Shown: one piece after another, positions 43,048 to 52,811 of the stretch
How positions within the stretch are numbered: position 1 is the first letter of the stretch
Layout of the letters: each line of letters starts with the position of its first letter
Source of the DNA: Phycisphaerales bacterium
Lineage (GTDB): Bacteria > Planctomycetota > Phycisphaerae > Phycisphaerales > UBA1924
Length of the DNA stretch: 64,000 nt
Assembly (NCBI GenBank): GCA_022072615.1
Contig: JAJVHS010000081.1
Coordinates: 1-64,000 of the forward strand
Direction: 5' to 3'
Notes under the pieces: model-generated
What the model saw: only the letters and a program-made list of their open reading frames with translations
Database searches by the model: none
What the model was told of the DNA's origin: nothing
Made by a program: the position numbers and the translations under genes

Positions 43048-43464
43048 TTACAGCAGCGCCCACGCGACCATCGCGATCAGCCCATTCGCCACCACCGACG
43101 TCGCGATGATCGCGGGCCGGTGCCACCACCGCCTCCAGTACGCCGCCGAACGGCCGTACTCGCTCCAGCCCATCGCCATGCCCAGGAATGTCGCCGCCGG
43201 GCAGTACAACGCGAGCGTGACGAAGAACGCCGCCCGCCCGCCCGTCTCGTTCCACAGCCGAAGGAGCACGCTGAACGCGATGAACAGCATCAGCAGCACC
43301 GACGGCGCCAGCACCGCGAGCACGATCGCCAGCGGCTGCACGCGCCGCATCAGCCCCGGGACGTTCAGGTGCGAGCATTCCGGGCAGCGGATCGTCGGGT
43401 TGTCGGGCTCGCTCGGCACGCCGCGCAGGTCGTAGCCGCATTGCTCGCACAGAACCGCCGCCAT
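43048..43464 (-). CDS. Zinc-ribbon membrane protein
   Basis: A 138-residue protein. The N-terminus has a zinc ribbon, CEQCGYDLRG and CPECSHLN (residues about 6-30), a combination seen repeatedly in small planctomycete membrane proteins. Two or three membrane helices follow: VQPLAIVLAVLAPSVLLMLF, AAFFVTLALYCPAATFLG and AIIATSVVANGLIAMVAW. No catalytic residues are visible. The ATG at 43464 has a TACGAT box (43471-43476) 6 bases upstream. It lies downstream of rplU on the same strand. Confidence 0.7.
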   Translation of the reverse strand: MAAVLCEQCGYDLRGVPSEPDNPTIRCPECSHLNVPGLMRRVQPLAIVLAVLAPSVLLMLFIAFSVLLRLWNETGGRAAFFVTLALYCPAATFLGMAMGWSEYGRSAAYWRRWWHRPAIIATSVVANGLIAMVAWALL

Positions 43465-43546
43465 GCGCGGATCGTATCGCCGCAATGACACCACCCCGCT
43501 CCCCGTGAACCGGGCGCGGTCGGACATCGATCAGTTTTCGGGAGAA

Positions 43547-43873
43547 TCAGCCGTTGATGGCGGTGACCTTGACCATCGTGTACTTCTGGCGGTGGCCCTG
43601 CTTGCGCTGCCACGCCTTCTTCTCGCGGAACTTCCACACGTCGATCTTCTCGCCCTTGACGAGCGGATCGACCACCTCGGCGGTCACCGAGGCGCCCGCG
43701 ACGTACGGCTGGCCGATCTTCGCGCCGCCGCCAAGTTCGCCCACGACGAGCACCTTGTCGAAGGTCACGGCGTCGCCCGGCTTCACCTCGCCGGCGTTCA
43801 GAAGGTCAACCAGGATCTGGTCACCCTGGGCGACCTTGCGCTGCGAACCGGAATCTTCGATGATGGCGTACAT
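43547..43873 (-). CDS. rplU: 50S ribosomal protein L21
   Basis: A 108-residue bL21 with the family N-terminus MYAIIEDSGSQRKVAQGDQI and the C-terminal basic segment KKAWQRKQGHRQKYTMVKVT. It binds 23S rRNA. The start follows from the conserved N-terminus, and GGAG lies upstream. In most bacteria rpmA (L27) follows rplU directly; here a zinc-ribbon membrane protein follows instead and no L27 is seen in the window. Confidence 0.95.
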   Translation of the reverse strand: MYAIIEDSGSQRKVAQGDQILVDLLNAGEVKPGDAVTFDKVLVVGELGGGAKIGQPYVAGASVTAEVVDPLVKGEKIDVWKFREKKAWQRKQGHRQKYTMVKVTAING

Positions 43874-44081
43874 GGACTCAAACTCCGCAATATGGGGTCG
43901 GAATGCTATGCGTCCGGCCCGGGGGATCAAGACCCTGACGGATCCGGTGGTTGTCGGGGCTCATTCATAGCTCCCGCACGCCGCCCCAGCCCGTCCTGCC
44001 GCTCCGACCGAGCGAAATCGCGGTTTCCGCTCGCCGGGCAGACTTATCATGCTTCCGTTCGCCCCGCCTTTCGGAGCCGCC

Positions 44082-47000
44082 ATGCCCACCAGCGCTGCCG
44101 ATCCCCTCACAAACACCCACCCCGCCGCGGTCTCCGTCACCAGAATCGAAGTCCGGCCCGCTCCCGGCAAGCCCGATCCGAGGGGTGACGCCGTCGCCCG
44201 GGCCGCCTCCGCCATCGGTCTCACCTCAACCGCTCGGTCCGCCCGGGTCTACCTCGTCGAAGCCGCGCTGACGACCGACCAGGTCCGCCGAGCCGTCAGC
44301 AAGCTCCTGTGCGACCCCGTGCTCGAGACAGCATCCCTCGGCGTCACCCCTCCCGGGTCTTCCCAGGTCATCGAGATCCATCCGCTGCCGGGCGTCATGG
44401 ACCCCGCCGCCCAATCCGTCGAGTCCTCGATCCGCGAGCTGCTGGGCCTGGGCGCCGACGTTCCGCTCGCCGTCTCCACCGGATGGCGATTCGATGTCAC
44501 GGGCGCCACCGCTGATCAGGCCCGGCTGCTGGCCGAGTCCTCGCTCGCCAACCGCGTGGTGCACGGCATCCACCTCGAGCCGTGGGTTCCCACGCAGCTC
44601 CCCAAGGGCCACTCCGCGTCGTTCAACCTCCGCACCGTCCGCATCCGCGGCCTCAACGACCAGCAACTCGCCGCGTTCTCGCGCGAGGCCCATCTCTTCA
44701 TGAGCCTCGACGAGATGCGAGCCGTCCGCGACGAATACGAACGCCTTGAGCGCGATCCCACCGACATCGAACTCGAAACCATTGCCCAGACGTGGTCCGA
44801 GCACTGCGTCCACAAGACGCTCAAGTCCAAGGTCCGCTACCGGCCGCTCGAGAACGCACGACCCCAGCATTCAACCAACGAGCCCACCGCCAAGCCCGCG
44901 TCCTCCCCGCGCATGGACTTTGAAGTCTCGTTCGGCCGCCCGGGGGCCGAGCGAACGGTCGCCTCCACCTCTCCGCGCCGCTCCGAAGATGACCAGAGCT
45001 CCGGTTCGACCGACCCCATCACCTGGTCTGGTCGTCCCGGGCACACGGTCGAACCCGACGGGTCGGTCGTCATCGACAACCTCCTCAAGCGCACCGTCGC
45101 CGCCGCCACCTTCGAGCTCATCGACGACGGCATCGATTGGACGCTCTCGGTCTTCAAGGACAACTCCGGCGTCATCGCCTTCGACGACAACGTTGGCGTG
45201 TGCGTGAAGGTCGAAACCCACAACCGTCCCTCCGCCATCGAGCCCTACGGCGGCGCCGCCACCGGCGCCGGCGGCTGCATCCGCGATGTCATCGGCACCG
45301 GCCTGGGCGCCAAGCCCATCGCGAGCACCGACATCTTCTGCGTGGCGCACCCGGACCACTGGGCCGCCGCCGCATCAAACCGGGCCTCGCACCAGCAGCC
45401 CCTCCCGCCCGGCACGCTCCACCCGCGCCGCATCCTCTCCGAGGTCGTCGCGGGCGTGCGCGATTACGGCAACCGCATGGGCATCCCGACCGTCTCGGGG
45501 ACCGTCCATTTCGACGACCGCTACGTCGGCAACCCGCTGGTCTTCTGCGGCTGCATCGGCGTGATCCCGCGATCGCTCGTCTCCGGTCAGGCCCGCCCCG
45601 GTGATCGCATCATCGCGCTGGGCGGGCGCACCGGCCGCGACGGGATCCACGGGGCCACCTTCTCGAGCGCCGAAGTCGAGCACACCCACGCCGACGAGTT
45701 CGCCCACGCCGTCCAGATCGGCAACGCCATCGAGGAAAAGCGTCTGCTCGACGCGATCCTCAAGGCTCGTGATTTCTCGCCCGCTTCCGGTCCCGCGGTC
45801 CCGCTCTTCAGCGCCATCACCGACTGCGGCGCGGGCGGGTTCTCGTCAGCGGTGGGGGAGATGGCCAAGGAACTGGGCGCCACCGTCCACCTTGATCGCG
45901 CGCCCCTCAAGTACGCCGGCCTCACCTACACCGAGATCTGGATCAGCGAAGCGCAGGAGCGGATGGTCCTTGCCGTTCCGCCCGCGAATGTCGCGCACCT
46001 CCAGGCGATCTGCGACCAGGAGGGCGTGCCCCTCGCAGATCTGGGCGAGTTCGGCACCGCCGACCGCACCCTCGAGCTCTTCTATGCCGGCACCCGCGTC
46101 GGCAAGCTCTCGATGGGCTTCCTGCACGACGGACTTCCGCAGCCGGTGCGCGAAGCGGTGTGGTCGGCCCCGACCCGCCGCCCGGCGCGGCCAACGGCGG
46201 CCCGCCCGACCGCCGACCGTCTCCTGCAGCTCCTCGCCCACCCGACCATCGCGAGCAAGCACTGGATCATCCGCCAGTACGACCACGAGGTGCAGGGCAA
46301 CACTGTCATCAAGCCGCTCGTCGGCCCCTCGACGCGCGGTCCCGGCGACGCTTCGGTCCTCGAGCCGGTGCCCGGCTCCGGCAAGGGCCTCGCCGTGTCG
46401 TGCGGCCTGGCGACCGGCATCGGTGACCCCGCGGCGGGCGGGGACCCCTACATCATGGCCCTCGCCGCCATCGACGAGTGCGTCCGCAACCTCGTATGCG
46501 TCGGAACGAGCCCGTCCCGCATCGCGATCCTCGACAACTTCTGCTGGCCCAGCTGCGAGAAGCCCGAGAATCTCGGCGCGCTCGTCCGAGCCGCCGAAGG
46601 GTGCTACGACGGCGCCAAGGCGTACCGCACGCCCTTCGTCAGCGGCAAGGACTCTCTGAACAACCAGCTCCGTTACGAAGACCCGGCGACCGGCGAGAAG
46701 AAGGTCATCGAAATCCCTCCCACGCTGCTGGTCAGCGGCATCGGCATCGTCCCGTCCATCAGGCGCTGCACGACGATGGACGCCAAGTCCTCCGGCAGCG
46801 TCCTGATGCTCATCGGACGCAGCGGCCCTCACATGTCCGGGTCGATCTACGACTCGGTCGCCGGCATCGACCACCTCGGTGAAGAGGCCGCCGCGATCCC
46901 GACCGTCGATCTCACCGGCGGCCCCGCGACCGCCAAAGCCGTCGCGCAGCTCATCCAGGACGGCCTCGTCAGGTCCGCGCACGACTGCTCCGACGGCGGG

Positions 47001-47441
47001 CTGCTCGTCACCGTCGCCGAAATGCTCATCGCCGCCTACCGCGGCCCCGTCCCCGCCGCGCCAACCGCGCCCCAGGCCGCCCAGAACGTCGATGTCGGGT
47101 CGGTGCTCCAGAACATCCTCAAGCCCGAGCTCTCGCGTCTCAGCGGCAAGCCCGCCGCCGCGACCCCAACATCGCCGCAGATCGGGGCCGACCTCACGAT
47201 CTGGGACGACATGCTCGAGACCGATCAGCTCGCGTTCGGCGAGGCCCCGTCCCGCTACGTCATCGAGATCAAGCCCGACGACGTTCAGCGCGTGCGCACG
47301 ATCCTCCGCGATCACGGCGCCATCCCCGCCTCCGTCATCGGCACGCTTAACAGCACCGGTCGTCTCACCTGGACGCGCGGCGCGGTCGATCTCCCCGTCG
47401 CCGACCTCACGTCCGCGTGGCTCGGCACGCTCGACTGGTAA
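44082..47441 (+). CDS. purL: Phosphoribosylformylglycinamidine synthase, PurS-PurL fusion type
   Basis: A 1119-residue FGAM synthase of purine biosynthesis. Residues 1-160 hold PurS-like segments (VIEIHPLPGVMDPAAQSVES near 100), then come the AIR-synthase-type domains with TWSEHCVHKTLKSKVRY, KVETHNRPSAIEPYGGAATG, GAGGCIRDV and TDCGAGGFSSAVGEMAKELG, then a second AIR-synthase-like half with AVSCGLATGIGDPAAGGDPY and SGKDSLNNQLRYEDP. There is no C-terminal glutaminase domain, so a separate PurQ must supply ammonia; it is not in this window. The segment after PLENARPQHST (about residues 265-320) is a polar insertion. ATG 44082 has CGGAG five bases upstream. Confidence 0.92.
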   Translation: MPTSAADPLTNTHPAAVSVTRIEVRPAPGKPDPRGDAVARAASAIGLTSTARSARVYLVEAALTTDQVRRAVSKLLCDPVLETASLGVTPPGSSQVIEIHPLPGVMDPAAQSVESSIRELLGLGADVPLAVSTGWRFDVTGATADQARLLAESSLANRVVHGIHLEPWVPTQLPKGHSASFNLRTVRIRGLNDQQLAAFSREAHLFMSLDEMRAVRDEYERLERDPTDIELETIAQTWSEHCVHKTLKSKVRYRPLENARPQHSTNEPTAKPASSPRMDFEVSFGRPGAERTVASTSPRRSEDDQSSGSTDPITWSGRPGHTVEPDGSVVIDNLLKRTVAAATFELIDDGIDWTLSVFKDNSGVIAFDDNVGVCVKVETHNRPSAIEPYGGAATGAGGCIRDVIGTGLGAKPIASTDIFCVAHPDHWAAAASNRASHQQPLPPGTLHPRRILSEVVAGVRDYGNRMGIPTVSGTVHFDDRYVGNPLVFCGCIGVIPRSLVSGQARPGDRIIALGGRTGRDGIHGATFSSAEVEHTHADEFAHAVQIGNAIEEKRLLDAILKARDFSPASGPAVPLFSAITDCGAGGFSSAVGEMAKELGATVHLDRAPLKYAGLTYTEIWISEAQERMVLAVPPANVAHLQAICDQEGVPLADLGEFGTADRTLELFYAGTRVGKLSMGFLHDGLPQPVREAVWSAPTRRPARPTAARPTADRLLQLLAHPTIASKHWIIRQYDHEVQGNTVIKPLVGPSTRGPGDASVLEPVPGSGKGLAVSCGLATGIGDPAAGGDPYIMALAAIDECVRNLVCVGTSPSRIAILDNFCWPSCEKPENLGALVRAAEGCYDGAKAYRTPFVSGKDSLNNQLRYEDPATGEKKVIEIPPTLLVSGIGIVPSIRRCTTMDAKSSGSVLMLIGRSGPHMSGSIYDSVAGIDHLGEEAAAIPTVDLTGGPATAKAVAQLIQDGLVRSAHDCSDGGLLVTVAEMLIAAYRGPVPAAPTAPQAAQNVDVGSVLQNILKPELSRLSGKPAAATPTSPQIGADLTIWDDMLETDQLAFGEAPSRYVIEIKPDDVQRVRTILRDHGAIPASVIGTLNSTGRLTWTRGAVDLPVADLTSAWLGTLDW

Positions 47442-47451
47442 TCCCGCGCCG

Positions 47452-48489
47452 ATGCCCGAGGCACTGCTCCAACCCGATCCCGCCGGCATCTACTGCCGAG
47501 CGGGCTCGTTCCACATCGATCCCTGGCTCGCCGTTCACACCGCCGTGCTCACGCACGCCCACGCCGACCACGCGCGGCTCGGCAGCGGCGTCTACTACTG
47601 CGCCGCCCCGTCCGAGCCGCTGCTCCGCATCCGCCTGGGCCCGGGCGCGGTGCTCAAGCCCATCCCCTACGGCGAGCAGTTCACCCTTGGTGATACCCGG
47701 GTCAGTTTCCATCCCGCCGGGCACATCCTCGGGTCCGCCCAGGTCCGCGTCGAAGCCGGTCCCACCGGCGCCTCCGAAATCTGGGTCGCTTCCGGCGATT
47801 ACAAGCGCGACCCCGACCCGACGTGCGCCCCGTTCGAGGTCGTCCCCTGCGACGTCTTTATCACCGAGGCGACCTTCGCGCTGCCCATCTACCGCTGGGA
47901 TCCTCCCCAGGCAACCGCGAGCCAGATGCTCGACTGGTGGGATCAGTGCGCCGCCCAGGACAAGGCCTGCGTCGTCTTCGGATACTCGCTCGGCAAGATC
48001 CAGCGTGTGATCGCCGAGCTCCTCCGAGCCGAGCGGGCTCGCGGCCGCGAACCGCGGCCGATGTACCTCCACGGCGCGGCCGCGGCCCTCACCGAGGCGT
48101 ACCGGTCGCTCGGCGTCGAACTGCCGCCCACCCAGCTCATGCCCGACAAAACTCGCCGGGGCATCTTCGGCGGGTCCATGACGTTCGCCCCGCCCGCCGC
48201 CGCCGGGTCGCTCTGGATGCGGCGCTTCGGGTCCGACGACAAGTACCAGACGGCCTTCGCCTCGGGCTGGATGACCGTTCGCGGCGTCCGCCGCCGGGGC
48301 GGCTACGACCGCGGTTTCACTCTTTCCGACCACGCCGACTGGCCGAGCCTGCTCCAGACGATCCACCAGACTCGAGCCTCGCGCGTGCTCGTCACGCACG
48401 GCAACATCGATTCGTTCGTCCGCTACCTTCGCGAAACCGGCATCAACGCCGAGCCGCTCCGCACCGCCTACGGCGCGGAGGAGGATTAG
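47452..48489 (+). CDS. Ligase-associated DNA exonuclease, metallo-beta-lactamase fold
   Basis: A 345-residue MBL-fold protein of the ligase-associated exonuclease type. The metal motif THAHADHAR (H35, H37, D39, H40) is near the N-terminus, further ligands are in FHPAGHILGSAQV and SGDYKRDPDPT, and the C-terminal part resembles the beta-CASP region (VFGYSLGKIQRVI) and ends in LSDHADWPSLLQTI and VLVTHGN. In many bacteria this protein is encoded with an ATP-dependent ligase, an Lhr-like helicase and a phosphoesterase, and all four are found here in order. It starts 10 bases after purL and precedes the ligase by one base. Its role is in DNA repair, probably end processing; the exact substrate is not established. 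Confidence 0.92.
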   Translation: MPEALLQPDPAGIYCRAGSFHIDPWLAVHTAVLTHAHADHARLGSGVYYCAAPSEPLLRIRLGPGAVLKPIPYGEQFTLGDTRVSFHPAGHILGSAQVRVEAGPTGASEIWVASGDYKRDPDPTCAPFEVVPCDVFITEATFALPIYRWDPPQATASQMLDWWDQCAAQDKACVVFGYSLGKIQRVIAELLRAERARGREPRPMYLHGAAAALTEAYRSLGVELPPTQLMPDKTRRGIFGGSMTFAPPAAAGSLWMRRFGSDDKYQTAFASGWMTVRGVRRRGGYDRGFTLSDHADWPSLLQTIHQTRASRVLVTHGNIDSFVRYLRETGINAEPLRTAYGAEED

Positions 48490-48490
48490 C

Positions 48491-50266
48491 GTGCGTCTCT
48501 TCGCCGACCTCTACGACCGCATCGACCAGACGACCTCCACGAACGCCAAGGTCCAGGCGATCGCGGACTACATCGCGGCAGCGCCGCCCGACGACGCCGC
48601 CTGGGCCGTCTTTTTCCTCACCGGCCGGCGCATGCGCCGGCTCGTGCCCTCCGCCGATCTCTCCGCGGTGCTCGCCGACCTCTCGTCGCTCCCGGGGTGG
48701 ATCATCTCCGAGTGCTACTCGGCAGTGGGGGACTTCGCCGAAACCATCGCCCTGGTGCTCGGCGCGACCGGCGTGCTGGCCCCAACCCCTGATGACACAC
48801 CCCTGCACGTGTGGGTCGAGGACCGGGTCGAATCCCTCCGCGGACTGGACCCGATCGACCGCCGCCGACTTCTGACGACCTGGCTCACGCAGTGCGACGC
48901 CCGCCAGACGTTCCTCCTCGTCAAGCTCCTGACGGGCGAGCTCCGGGTCGGTGTCTCCTCGACGCTCGTCACCCGCGCGCTCGCGCAGTCGGCGGGCATC
49001 GACGCCGATCTGGTCGCCCACCGCCTCATGGGCGAGTGGCGGCCGTCCGCGGAGTTCCTCGCCCGTGTGCTTTCGCCGCAGACCACCGAGGAGGACGTCG
49101 CCCGCCCGTACCCCTTCTACCTCGCCACGCCCATCGACCCCACGCCCGAGCATCTCTCAGACGACGCGCACGTCGCCTCCATCCTCGGCGACGCCGCCGA
49201 CTACCTCGTCGAATGGAAATGGGACGGCATCCGAGCACAGCTCATCCGCCGCGGCAGAACCACCGCCATCTGGTCTCGCGGCGAGGAACTGCTCACCGAT
49301 CGCTTCCCCGAGGTCATCGAAGCCGCCGCTCGTCTTCCCGCCGGCACCGTTCTCGACGGCGAGATCCTCGCGTATAAGGCGGGCCATCCGCTCGCCTTCG
49401 GCAAGCTCCAGAAGCGCATCGGCCGCCAGAACATCACCGCTCGGGCGCTCGCCGAAGCGCCCGTCGTCTTCATGGCCTACGACGTGCTCGAGCACGCCGG
49501 CGTCGATGTCCGGCCGCAACCCCTCGTCGAACGCCGCCGGCTGCTCTCGACGCTCGTCGGCGGCCTGAACTCCTCGCGGCTCCTGATCTCGCCACTGGTC
49601 GAGGGCACCAGTTGGCCCCAGTTCGCGCGCCAGCGCCGCGCGTCACGCGAGCGGCGCGTGGAAGGACTCATGCTCAAACGCCTGGATTCGCCCTACGGCG
49701 TCGGGCGCGAGCGAGGCGCGTGGTGGAAGTGGAAGATCGATCCCTACAGCATCGACGCCGTGCTCGTCTATGCCCAGCCCGGCCACGGCCGCCGCGCCAG
49801 TCTGCTCACCGATTACACCTTCGCCGTCCGCGATGGCGACCAGCTTGTCCCGATTGCCAAGGCATACTCCGGACTCACCCTCGACGAGATCAACAAGCTC
49901 GACGGCTGGATCCGCCAGAACACCCTGGAACGCTTCGGACCCGTCCGCGTTGTGAAACCCGAGCACGTCTTCGAGCTCCACTTTGAGGCGATGGCCCCCT
50001 CCACCCGCCACCGCAGCGGGATCGCATTCCGTTTTCCCCGCATCGCACGCTGGCGTAGCGATAAGCTGCCCGCCGACGCGGATACGCTTGCCGACGTCCG
50101 GCGGCTCATGGCCTCGACCGGGCACACGCTCGAACCCACGATGTTCGACGACCTCGACGACCAGCCGGCCCCGTCACGAGACGTGCCGGCTGACCCGAGC
50201 GGTTTGAACCCACGCCCCGGATCAACTCCGCGCACCGACGATGACCCGCCGCAAGCCACATCCTGA
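48491..50266 (+). CDS. ATP-dependent DNA ligase (ligase-associated repair module)
   Basis: A 591-residue ATP-dependent DNA ligase. The N-terminal helical DNA-binding domain covers about residues 1-200. The adenylation motif I is VEWKWDGIRAQLI with the AMP-accepting Lys at 243, and later motifs include LDGEILAYK, GLMLKRLDSPYGVGRER and WWKWKIDPYSIDAVLVYA. The OB domain follows with the conserved VFELHFEAM. The start is GTG 48491, one base after the exonuclease stop. Its end overlaps the helicase gene by 26 bases. The last 60 residues are polar and not conserved in type. Confidence 0.95.
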   Translation: MRLFADLYDRIDQTTSTNAKVQAIADYIAAAPPDDAAWAVFFLTGRRMRRLVPSADLSAVLADLSSLPGWIISECYSAVGDFAETIALVLGATGVLAPTPDDTPLHVWVEDRVESLRGLDPIDRRRLLTTWLTQCDARQTFLLVKLLTGELRVGVSSTLVTRALAQSAGIDADLVAHRLMGEWRPSAEFLARVLSPQTTEEDVARPYPFYLATPIDPTPEHLSDDAHVASILGDAADYLVEWKWDGIRAQLIRRGRTTAIWSRGEELLTDRFPEVIEAAARLPAGTVLDGEILAYKAGHPLAFGKLQKRIGRQNITARALAEAPVVFMAYDVLEHAGVDVRPQPLVERRRLLSTLVGGLNSSRLLISPLVEGTSWPQFARQRRASRERRVEGLMLKRLDSPYGVGRERGAWWKWKIDPYSIDAVLVYAQPGHGRRASLLTDYTFAVRDGDQLVPIAKAYSGLTLDEINKLDGWIRQNTLERFGPVRVVKPEHVFELHFEAMAPSTRHRSGIAFRFPRIARWRSDKLPADADTLADVRRLMASTGHTLEPTMFDDLDDQPAPSRDVPADPSGLNPRPGSTPRTDDDPPQATS

Positions 50267-52811
50267 CGCCCCCCAGGTTCCGCACGCATCGGCCCCGACC
50301 GACGCGGTGCGCGCCTGGTTCGCGTCCCGGGGCTGGCAGCCGTACCCGTTCCAGGAAGAAGCCTGGAACGCCTACCTCGCCGGCGCCAGCGGGCTCATCC
50401 ATGTTCCCACCGGCGCAGGAAAGACGTACGCCGCGTACGGCGGGCCGCTCGCCGAGCTGCTCAGCGAAGCAGCCACGGGCGACACCATCGCCGGCATCCG
50501 GGTCATCTACGTCACGCCCCTCCGAGCAGTGTCGCGCGACATCGAGCTCGCGCTCAAGGCGCCGATCCGCGAACTCGGCATCGCCGCTCGGGTTGAATCT
50601 CGCACCGGCGACACCTCCACCTCCCTGCGATCCCGCCAGCGCACGGCGCTGCCGCAGGTGCTGGTCACCACCCCTGAATCGCTCTCGCTCATGCTGACGT
50701 GGGAGCACGCGGCCGACCAGTTCCGCACGCTCCGCGGCGCGATCATCGACGAGTGGCACGAGTTGCTCTCGTCCAAGCGCGGCACCCAGACGGAGCTCGC
50801 GCTCGCGAGATTGCGCACCTTCGCGCCCGGGCTGCGGACCTGGGCGCTCTCGGCCACGCTCGAGAACCTCGAGGAAGCCGCGCACGCCGCTTCCGGCAGT
50901 GTTCAATCGCGGCCGCCCCACATCATCAGCGCCCGCCTTGATCGCCCGGTCACCATCCGCACGATCATCCCGTCTCGTCCCAACGCCTTCCCGTGGGCCG
51001 GGCACATGGGCCTCTCGATGCTGCCCGAGGTGATCGCCTCGCTCGACCCCGACCGGTCGACGCTGCTCTTCACCAACACGCGCTCGCAGGCCGAGCTCTG
51101 GCACCAGGCGATCGCGGTCGCTCGGCCGGATTGGGCCGAGGCCGGCATCCTCGGTCTGCACCACGGGTCGGTCGATCGCGACCAGCGCGAGCAGATCGAA
51201 GCCGGGCTCAAGGATGGGTCCGTCCGCATCGTCGTCGCCACCAGTTCGCTCGACCTCGGGGTCGACTTCGCCCCCGTTGAAGAGGTTTACCAGATCGGGT
51301 CACCCAAGGGGATCGCCCGGCTGCTCCAGCGAGCGGGTCGATCCGGCCACCGCCCCGGCGCGCCCTGCCGCGTCACCTGCGTCCCGACCCACGGCCTCGA
51401 GCTGATCGAGATCGACGCCGTTCGCCGCGCGGTCGCCAGCGCCCGTGTCGAGCCCCGCCGCGTCGTCAGCAAGCCGCTCGACGTGCTCGCCCAGCACATG
51501 GTCACCAGCGGCATGGGCGGGGGCTTCGTGCCCGACGACCTCTTCCGCGAAGTGCGCACGACGTATTCCTACCGCGATCTCACGCGCGAGGAGTTCGACT
51601 GGACGCTCAAGCTCGTCAAGGAAGGCGGCGCGACCCTCTGGGCCTACCCCGAGTACCACAAGCTCGTCGATGACGGCGGCCGACTGAAAGTCGCGGGCGG
51701 GCGCATCGCCCAGATGCACAAGCTCAACGTCGGCACCATCGTCAGCGAAGCCACCATGACCGTCCGCTTCCTCTCGGGTCGGACCGTCGGCAGCATCGAA
51801 GAGAACTTCATCAGCATGCTCAAGCCCGGGCAGCACTTCCTCTTCGCGGGCCGCATCCTCGAGTTCGTCCGCATCCGCGACCTTGATGCCTACGTCCGCC
51901 CCGCCGCCGGCAAGACCTCTTTCACGCCCCACTGGATGGGCACCAAGCTCCCGATCTCCGAATCGCTCGGCGAGGGCGTCCGCCTCTCGCTCGAGCGCGC
52001 CGCCGCCGGCCCGGCCGACTCCCCCGAACTCGCCGCCGCCCGGCACATTGTCGAGGCCCAGCAGCGCCTCTCCCACGTTCCCGCCGCGGACGAGTTCCTC
52101 ATCGAGACCTGCGTCACGCGCGAAGGACGGCACATCTTCATGTTCCCGTTCGAGGGCCGGCTCGTGCACCTGGGACTCGCTGCCGTGCTCTCGCTGCGGC
52201 TCTCGCGGCTCAGGAAATCCACCTATTCCATCGCCGCCAACGACTACGGCTTCGAGCTCCTCACCGCCGCCGACAACGACCCTACCCCATTCATCACCCA
52301 GGACCTCTTCACCGGCGACAACCTCTTCGAGGATTCGCTCGCGAGCGTCAACATCGCCGAACTCTCCCGGGCCCAGTTCCGCGAGGTCGCCCGCGTCGCC
52401 GGCCTGGTCTTCGCCGCCTACCCCGGCGCACGCAAGAGCGCCCGCCAGCTCCACGCCAGCTCGTCGCTGCTCTTTGACGTCTTCACCGAGTTCGACCCGG
52501 GCAATCTCCTGCTCGAGCAGGCCCGCCGCGAGGTCATGGAGCGCCAGTTCGAGCGAGGCCGCCTCGCCCGCGCCATCGACCGCCTCCGAGCCTCCAGGCT
52601 CCGTATCGTTGCCGTCGACCGGCCGACCCCGCTGGGCTTCCCGCTCGTGATCGAGCGCGAGGGCGGGCGGCTCTCCAGCCAGACCATCCTCGAGCGCGTC
52701 GAGGCCATGAGAAAACAATGGGAGAAAGCGGCTTCGACATCACCATCGCCGGCCACGCCTTCCACCTCTCGCCGTGGCGGGCGGCGTTCTGGCACGCGCG
52801 TCGCACGTTGA
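50241..52811 (+). CDS. Lhr-like DEAD/DEAH helicase (ligase-associated)
   Basis: An 856-residue superfamily 2 helicase. Walker A is VPTGAGKTYAAYG (residues 55-67), motif II is DEWHELL (with Trp in place of Ala, as in many Lhr helicases), motif III is LSATLEN, and motifs V and VI are SSLDLGVDF and LLQRAGRSGH. The C-terminal half is the Lhr-specific winged-helix/beta-barrel part. It starts inside the end of the ligase gene (26-base overlap) and its last 94 bases overlap the phosphoesterase gene, so the four genes are translationally coupled. It should translocate on DNA and unwind duplexes during repair. Confidence 0.94.
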   Translation: MTRRKPHPDAPQVPHASAPTDAVRAWFASRGWQPYPFQEEAWNAYLAGASGLIHVPTGAGKTYAAYGGPLAELLSEAATGDTIAGIRVIYVTPLRAVSRDIELALKAPIRELGIAARVESRTGDTSTSLRSRQRTALPQVLVTTPESLSLMLTWEHAADQFRTLRGAIIDEWHELLSSKRGTQTELALARLRTFAPGLRTWALSATLENLEEAAHAASGSVQSRPPHIISARLDRPVTIRTIIPSRPNAFPWAGHMGLSMLPEVIASLDPDRSTLLFTNTRSQAELWHQAIAVARPDWAEAGILGLHHGSVDRDQREQIEAGLKDGSVRIVVATSSLDLGVDFAPVEEVYQIGSPKGIARLLQRAGRSGHRPGAPCRVTCVPTHGLELIEIDAVRRAVASARVEPRRVVSKPLDVLAQHMVTSGMGGGFVPDDLFREVRTTYSYRDLTREEFDWTLKLVKEGGATLWAYPEYHKLVDDGGRLKVAGGRIAQMHKLNVGTIVSEATMTVRFLSGRTVGSIEENFISMLKPGQHFLFAGRILEFVRIRDLDAYVRPAAGKTSFTPHWMGTKLPISESLGEGVRLSLERAAAGPADSPELAAARHIVEAQQRLSHVPAADEFLIETCVTREGRHIFMFPFEGRLVHLGLAAVLSLRLSRLRKSTYSIAANDYGFELLTAADNDPTPFITQDLFTGDNLFEDSLASVNIAELSRAQFREVARVAGLVFAAYPGARKSARQLHASSSLLFDVFTEFDPGNLLLEQARREVMERQFERGRLARAIDRLRASRLRIVAVDRPTPLGFPLVIEREGGRLSSQTILERVEAMRKQWEKAASTSPSPATPSTSRRGGRRSGTRVAR

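Noticed and set aside
45846-47489. Long open frame antisense to purL
   Set aside because: Gly/Asp/Arg-rich without motifs; purL on the plus strand is certain.
51300-52718. Long open frame antisense to the helicase
   Set aside because: Composition of a shadow frame (Glu/Gly/Ala/Asp repeats); the helicase motifs are on the plus strand.
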